Shown here one piece after another: positions 43,852-48,403 of a stretch of 48,403 nt of DNA; the first letter of the stretch is position 1, and the number at the start of each line of letters is the position of its first letter. The position numbers and the translations under genes are program-made. The stretch covers positions 1 to 48,403 of the forward strand of contig NZ_POSF01000006.1 of assembly GCF_004343605.1 (NCBI RefSeq). Reading direction: 5' to 3'. The notes beneath the pieces are model-generated. The model saw only the letters and a program-made list of their open reading frames with translations, made no database searches and had not been told where the DNA came from. This stretch comes from Dehalobacter sp. 12DCB1. GTDB taxonomy: Bacteria; Bacillota; Desulfitobacteriia; Desulfitobacteriales; Syntrophobotulaceae.

Positions 43852-44736
43852 CTAACCCATGACCTTATTGGGGCATAAACATCCGTTTTCCCAATTCCCT
43901 ATGCCAATAAAACGTCCCTCACAAAATACCTGAACAGGAAGCTGTTCCGCGTACACTTCAGCATCAACAAGATCCCCTCCGGTAGAAAGCCCGTTTCGGA
44001 AAGCGGCAAGCCGATAGGCCGGTATACTTGCCTTTGGCAGTGTGAGCCCCCATTCCGGGGCCAGGAGCATGTGTTCATCGCCGTCGGCAAGCGCCTGATC
44101 AATCTCTTCCAGTGTGTAGGTGGAATCCAGCGTAAACTTGCCTGCGCTTAATCTGAGCAAAAAGGACATATGTGCACCGCAACCCAGGGCAGCGCCAATA
44201 TCGTGACATAAAGTGCGTATATACGTTCCTTTGGAGCATTCCACATCGAATAGAACTCTTGGAAACGTCTCTTCATGCCATTCCACCAGATCCAGCCGCT
44301 TGATCTCCACCTGTCTTTTTTCTCTTGCAACATCGATCCCCTGGCGGGCATATTCGTACAGACGCCTGCCATTTTTTCTGACAGCGGAATACATGGGCGG
44401 TTCCTGTTCAATGACACCAAGAAAATTCTCCAGTGTATTTGCAAATTGTTCTCGTGATACCATAGGCACAATCCTCGATCGTTCCTGTCCGAAAGCATCC
44501 TGCGTATCTGTCGTGATTCCGAGTGTAATCTCAGCTCTATAACTTTTTCCCTGGTCGCTGTGGTATTCTGCCAGCCGCGTTGCCTTGCCAAGGCAAATCG
44601 GAAGCACCCCGGCAGCACCGGGATCCAGCGTCCCAATATGGCCTGCCTTGCCGGCCTGTGTTTTCCGAAACAGCCACCTAACAACGTCTGTGGAAGTCAT
44701 GCCAACAGGTTTTAAAACATTAATGATCCCGTCCAA
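43852..44736 (-). CDS. truB: tRNA pseudouridine-55 synthase
   Basis: A 294-residue enzyme that makes pseudouridine 55 in the T-loop of tRNAs. GHIGTLDPGAAGVLP holds the catalytic Asp; a C-terminal PUA-like region follows. It starts with TTG after GGAGG, and overlaps the end of nrnA by 17 bases. Confidence 0.97.
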   Translation of the reverse strand: MDGIINVLKPVGMTSTDVVRWLFRKTQAGKAGHIGTLDPGAAGVLPICLGKATRLAEYHSDQGKSYRAEITLGITTDTQDAFGQERSRIVPMVSREQFANTLENFLGVIEQEPPMYSAVRKNGRRLYEYARQGIDVAREKRQVEIKRLDLVEWHEETFPRVLFDVECSKGTYIRTLCHDIGAALGCGAHMSFLLRLSAGKFTLDSTYTLEEIDQALADGDEHMLLAPEWGLTLPKASIPAYRLAAFRNGLSTGGDLVDAEVYAEQLPVQVFCEGRFIGIGNWENGCLCPNKVMG

Positions 44737-45715
44737 CGTTCAGGGCCTCCTCAAGTGCAGATACAATCATTTGCCTGGCTTGACCCATTGTTCCATTAAT
44801 AGAACAGCCTGATGCCCGCCGGTGTCCGCCTCCGCCGAACCGGCTGGCAACTTGGTTTACATCAAGCCAGGTATTGGATCGGAAACTGACTTTGATTTCA
44901 TCCGGGGCAATTTCTTTTAACAGCGCAGCAGCTTCCACCTTTTCGATATTGCGTGCATAGTTCACCAAGCCTTCACTTAAGCTCTCATCTGCACCTGTTT
45001 CTTCAAAGTCTTCTCTGGTCAGAACAATGACAGCCATCATTCCCTGCTGATGAAGTTCCAGGTTCGTCAGCGCTTTTTGCAGCAGTCTGGTCTGAGCCAA
45101 GCTTTTCTGTTCAAACAGTATATTGTTGATCTGAACAAGATCAAGGCCTGTTTTGAGCAATTCCGCAGCAATCCTGAAGCTTTCGACTGTGGTATTGCTG
45201 TAGCTGAACCTGCCTGTATCCGTAATAATCGCAGTATAGAGATTCTCTGCAATTTCCTTGGTCATGGAAACTCCCATTTCACCCAGCAGGTGAAAAATCA
45301 TTTCACCTGTGGCGGCTGCGCCGGCATCAATCCAATTAACCGTACCGAAACCGTTATTGGAAATATGATGATCAATATTAATCACCGTTTTTCCCTGAAG
45401 AAACTCCGGGCAAAGAGTGCTATACGCTCTTTCCGCTTCAGCGCAGTCAATAAAAATAAGGGTTTCTGGAAACTCTTCCGGAGGCAGAACAGAACATATC
45501 TTGTCCACACCCGGAAGAAACTTCAAATTTACCGGCAGAAACCCAGGATTATAATAACATATTTTTTTGTTCAGACCTTCTAAGGCAATCCCCAAAGCAA
45601 GCATTGAACCTATGCAGTCCCCATCCGGGGATATATGCGTAAGCAGTGCAGCCTCGGAGATTGTATCCAATTTTTTGGCCAGTTCTGAGATCACCTTATT
45701 CGTCGTCTTGTCCAT
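44720..45715 (-). CDS. nrnA: DHH-family oligoribonuclease / pAp phosphatase
   Basis: A 331-residue NrnA-type phosphoesterase that degrades short RNA oligomers and pAp. Motifs: HISPDGDCIGS (motif 1), FIDCAEAER (2), NIDHHISN (3, DHH) and the C-terminal DHHA1 GGGHRRASG. The start at 45715 overlaps the end of rbfA; the longer reading lies mostly in rbfA. Conserved in this order. Confidence 0.95.
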   Translation of the reverse strand: MDKTTNKVISELAKKLDTISEAALLTHISPDGDCIGSMLALGIALEGLNKKICYYNPGFLPVNLKFLPGVDKICSVLPPEEFPETLIFIDCAEAERAYSTLCPEFLQGKTVINIDHHISNNGFGTVNWIDAGAAATGEMIFHLLGEMGVSMTKEIAENLYTAIITDTGRFSYSNTTVESFRIAAELLKTGLDLVQINNILFEQKSLAQTRLLQKALTNLELHQQGMMAVIVLTREDFEETGADESLSEGLVNYARNIEKVEAAALLKEIAPDEIKVSFRSNTWLDVNQVASRFGGGGHRRASGCSINGTMGQARQMIVSALEEALNVGRDH

Positions 45716-46070
45716 CGCTGGATTCACCTTTCGCGCCAACCTCACGAAGCAGCTTGGAAATATGGGCGCCATGTTCAATAGACTGATCATACTTGAAAGT
45801 GATCTCGGGAAAATAGCGCAGGCTGATGATTTTACCCAGTTCGCTGCGCAGATATCCGGATGCTTTATTTAAAACATCCAAACTGCTTTTCATTTCCTCT
45901 TCTGTTCCCAATACGCTGACGAATATTTTGGCATGCCGCAAATCGTCAGCAACCTCCACATCCGTGACGGTCACGAATCCGAGCCGCGGATCTTTGATAT
46001 CCTCCCGGATCATCTGTGCCACTTCTGCTTTGATCGATTCTGCCAGGCGAAAAGCCCTGTGTTTAGCCAT
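45696..46070 (-). CDS. rbfA: Ribosome-binding factor A
   Basis: A 124-residue KH-type factor for 30S maturation. RAFRLAESIKAEVAQMI and DPRLGFVTVTDVEV are family signatures. The last 10 residues are acidic. ATG after GGAGG. It lies between infB and nrnA. Confidence 0.96.
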   Translation of the reverse strand: MAKHRAFRLAESIKAEVAQMIREDIKDPRLGFVTVTDVEVADDLRHAKIFVSVLGTEEEMKSSLDVLNKASGYLRSELGKIISLRYFPEITFKYDQSIEHGAHISKLLREVGAKGESSDGQDDE

Positions 46071-46092
46071 TCAGAAAACCTCCAATGCTAGT

Positions 46093-48403
46093 CTAGAGCT
46101 CTCTTTTAACTTCCTCCATCGTAAAGGCTTCCAAGATATCTCCTTCTTTAAGATCATTGAAGTTCTTTAAGCCAATCCCGCATTCGTATCCTTCCGCAAC
46201 TTCCTTGGCATCATCTTTGAAACGTCTCAGAGATTCCAGGTCTCCCTCGTGGATGACAATTGCGTCTCTGATAACCCTGATCTTATCCGATCGATGAATC
46301 TTACCGTCGGTTATATAGCTGCCGGCAACAGTTCCAGCCTTTGGCACCTTGAAAATCTGGCGGACTTCCGCTTTACCCTGAATGACTTCCTTAAAATCAG
46401 GATCGAGCATACCTTCCATAGCGGCTTTGATATCATCAATCGCATCATAAATGACTCTGTACATTCTGATATCGACACCCTGGAGTTCTGCTGTCGATTT
46501 CGTATTGGAATCATGTCTGACATTAAAGCCAATGATGATCGCATTGGAAGCAGCAGCGAGCATCACATCGGATTCACTGATCGCACCCACTCCGCCGTGA
46601 ATGATGTTTACCCGGACTTCCGAGGTCGTCAGCTTGGCCAGAGACTGTTTAATCGCTTCGACAGAACCCTGAACATCAGCTTTAATAATGATGTTCAAAT
46701 CTTTGACTTCGCCTTCTTTGATCTTATCAAAAAGGTCATCGAGGCTGATCCTGGACTTTTGCTTGACTTCTTCGGCCTTTTTCTCATCGACGCGCGCATC
46801 GGTAATACTGCGGGCAAGTTTCTCGTCGTTGACAACATTGAAGATTTCTCCGGCCGGTGGAACTTCAGACAACCCTTGAACCTCTACAGGCATGGAAGGG
46901 ACGGCTTTTTTGACCCTGCGGCCTTTGTCATCAACCATAGCTCTGATCCGGCCAAATGAATGCCCAGCAATAATAATATCACCAATATTCAGCGTACCTT
47001 TGGAGACCAGAACCGTTGCCACAGGCCCCTTACCTTTATCAAGTTTCGCTTCGATAACGGTTCCGGTTGCCAGTCGATTCGGATTAGCCTTTAGATCTTT
47101 CATCTCCGCAACAAGCAGGATCATTTCCAGCAGGTTGTCAATGTTAAGTCTGGCTTTGGCCGAGACCGGCACGGTGATCGTATCCCCGCCCCATTCTTCA
47201 ACAACCAGGCCGTACTCGGTCAGTTCCTGTTTAACACGGTCCGGATTAGCGTTTTCTTTATCAATTTTATTGATCGCTACGATAATCGGTACATTGGCCG
47301 CTTTGGCATGATTAATCGCTTCCACGGTCTGGGGCATAACGCCATCATCCGCAGCCACTACCAGTATGGCAATGTCCGTGACCTGAGCCCCTCTCGCTCT
47401 CATAGCTGTAAAAGCCTCGTGACCAGGAGTATCCAAAAAAGTAATCTTTTGGTTTTTAATTTCCACCTGATAAGCACCGATATGCTGGGTAATCCCGCCG
47501 GCTTCAGATGCTATGACATTGGCGGAACGAATCGCATCGAGCAAAGATGTTTTTCCGTGATCGACGTGACCCATGACCGTCACAACAGGAGGACGGAATT
47601 TGAGCGTGGACGCATCATCTTCTACTTCCTCAATGACTGCCATGGATTTCTCAGCTTTAACCTCAATCGTCATACCCATTTCGGTAGCTACAATCGTCGC
47701 TGTATCAGCATCAATTTCCTGATTGATGGTCGCCATAACACCAAGCTTCATTAATTCCTTGATGACCTCACCGGCTTTGCGGCTCATTCTGAGCGCCAGC
47801 TCCTGAACTGACAAGGACTCAGGAATAATAATATGCTTGGGGACCACTTCTTTAACCATCTTATTGGGTTGGTTCCGGTTTGGTTGATTCCGGTCATTTT
47901 TTCTTAAGATGGAAGAAAAATCTTTTTCATCATTACGCCGTTTATCAAATAGAAACTCTTTATTTTCATGGGCTTTCTTTTTCTCCGGCGGCTGGCGTTT
48001 TACTGGCTGCTCAGCGACAGTAAGCTCAACGGATTTTCCTTCAATCTTGATCCTTTGAGTTTGGGGGGCTTTTTTATCTGTCCCTGGGCGCTGTCCCTGG
48101 GAAGGTCTTCTTCCGCTATCGGAGAACGGGCGTCCGCCGCCTTGTGGTCTCCGGTCATCACCTGCAGGACGATGTGATGGACGAAAATCACCCTGCGGTC
48201 TTGGCGCATACGGCCGATCGCCGCTCATCGGTGGTCTTTGACCCTGCGGTCTAAATTCACCAGGTGGTCTTTGTCCCTGCGGTCTAAATTCACCAGGTGG
48301 TCTTTGTCCCTGTGGTCTGAATTCACCAGGCGGTCTTTGTCCCTGTGGTCTGAATTCACCAGGCGGCCTTTGTCCCTGCGGTCTGAATTCACCAGGCGGT
48401 CTT
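46093..48403 (-). CDS. infB: Translation initiation factor IF-2, 5' end beyond window
   Basis: At least 769 residues are in the window; the gene continues past the right edge. Starting at the ATG at 48228 is wrong because the frame stays open upstream. The G domain has [22 protein letters not shown] and NKID; an IF2_N motif ([21 protein letters not shown]) precedes it, and domains II-IV follow. The N-terminal part is Pro/Arg/Gly/Gln-rich, with five tandem 11-residue units [11 protein letters not shown] at 48403-48235. The units are near-identical in DNA (33 bp). IF-2 N-termini vary widely among species. Confidence 0.97.
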   Translation of the reverse strand, partial: RPPGEFRPQGQRPPGEFRPQGQRPPGEFRPQGQRPPGEFRPQGQRPPGEFRPQGQRPPMSGDRPYAPRPQGDFRPSHRPAGDDRRPQGGGRPFSDSGRRPSQGQRPGTDKKAPQTQRIKIEGKSVELTVAEQPVKRQPPEKKKAHENKEFLFDKRRNDEKDFSSILRKNDRNQPNRNQPNKMVKEVVPKHIIIPESLSVQELALRMSRKAGEVIKELMKLGVMATINQEIDADTATIVATEMGMTIEVKAEKSMAVIEEVEDDASTLKFRPPVVTVMGHVDHGKTSLLDAIRSANVIASEAGGITQHIGAYQVEIKNQKITFLDTPGHEAFTAMRARGAQVTDIAILVVAADDGVMPQTVEAINHAKAANVPIIVAINKIDKENANPDRVKQELTEYGLVVEEWGGDTITVPVSAKARLNIDNLLEMILLVAEMKDLKANPNRLATGTVIEAKLDKGKGPVATVLVSKGTLNIGDIIIAGHSFGRIRAMVDDKGRRVKKAVPSMPVEVQGLSEVPPAGEIFNVVNDEKLARSITDARVDEKKAEEVKQKSRISLDDLFDKIKEGEVKDLNIIIKADVQGSVEAIKQSLAKLTTSEVRVNIIHGGVGAISESDVMLAAASNAIIIGFNVRHDSNTKSTAELQGVDIRMYRVIYDAIDDIKAAMEGMLDPDFKEVIQGKAEVRQIFKVPKAGTVAGSYITDGKIHRSDKIRVIRDAIVIHEGDLESLRRFKDDAKEVAEGYECGIGLKNFNDLKEGDILEAFTMEEVKREL

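Noticed and set aside
46249-46959. 236-residue plus-strand frame opposite infB
   Set aside because: A shadow of the infB coding strand with no start signal.
48229-48403. CRISPR-like array at the right edge
   Set aside because: The repeats are contiguous 33-bp units without spacers and translate in frame with infB.

Overview
The window looks like a chromosomal segment from a spore-forming, low-to-mid GC Firmicute of the Clostridia. The gene content fits the Desulfitobacterium/Dehalobacter (Peptococcaceae) type, but the genus is a guess. Sporulation is indicated by both dipicolinate synthase subunits (spoVFA/spoVFB), a ymxH-type PRC-barrel gene, a dacF-like carboxypeptidase and a ylxY-type deacetylase. 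The gene order infB-rbfA-nrnA-truB-ribF-rpsO-pnp-ylxY-(dacF)-mlpA-(dut)-ymxH-(dapB)-spoVFA-spoVFB-asd-dapG-dapA-rnj matches the Bacillus order with a few insertions.

Region 1 (0.2-8.2 kb) is a cell-surface island. It has a sortase, an LPLTG-anchored protein, a DUF5305-like membrane protein, three proteins with SipW-type signal sequences, an unusually large SipW-like signal peptidase fused to a multi-pass membrane domain, and a NarL-type response regulator with a membrane histidine kinase at the head of the operon. The likely job is export and display of a regulated surface fibre or coat.

Region 2 (8.5-24.1 kb) is a type IV pilus locus: pilD, pilB, pilT, a major pilin, and a minus-strand run pilC-pilM-pilN-pilO-(pilX-like)-(pilV-like)-(pilW-like)-sigma factor. 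The PilX-like gene is split by a frameshift at a run of seven G. Between pilT and the pilin sits a two-gene operon of unknown function. It encodes a 917-residue membrane protein with ExbB/MotA/ZorA-like topology and a long coiled-coil tail of 102-residue repeats, followed by an unrecognised 403-residue protein. Three promoter regions (pilC operon, pilin gene, sensor kinase) carry TTTACA/TGTAAA hexamers phased mostly at exactly 11 bp. This suggests one shared regulator for the pilus and the surface island.

Region 3 (24.5-25.99 kb) is an array of 14 tRNA genes on the minus strand, all with encoded CCA, with a near-consensus promoter at one end and a terminator at the other.

Region 4 (26.0-34.5 kb) holds an RNase J gene and the aspartate/lysine/dipicolinate pathway (dapA, dapG, asd, spoVFB, spoVFA, dapB) plus ymxH and a small membrane protein. 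A lone plus-strand OFA-type MFS transporter follows.

Region 5 (36-48.4 kb) is the conserved translation/RNA block from dut and an M16 peptidase through pnp, rpsO, ribF, truB, nrnA and rbfA to infB. infB runs off the right edge and carries 33-bp in-frame tandem repeats there. Two copies of a roughly 103-bp structured intergenic repeat (12.1 and 39.8 kb) share a conserved core but have different, self-complementary ends.
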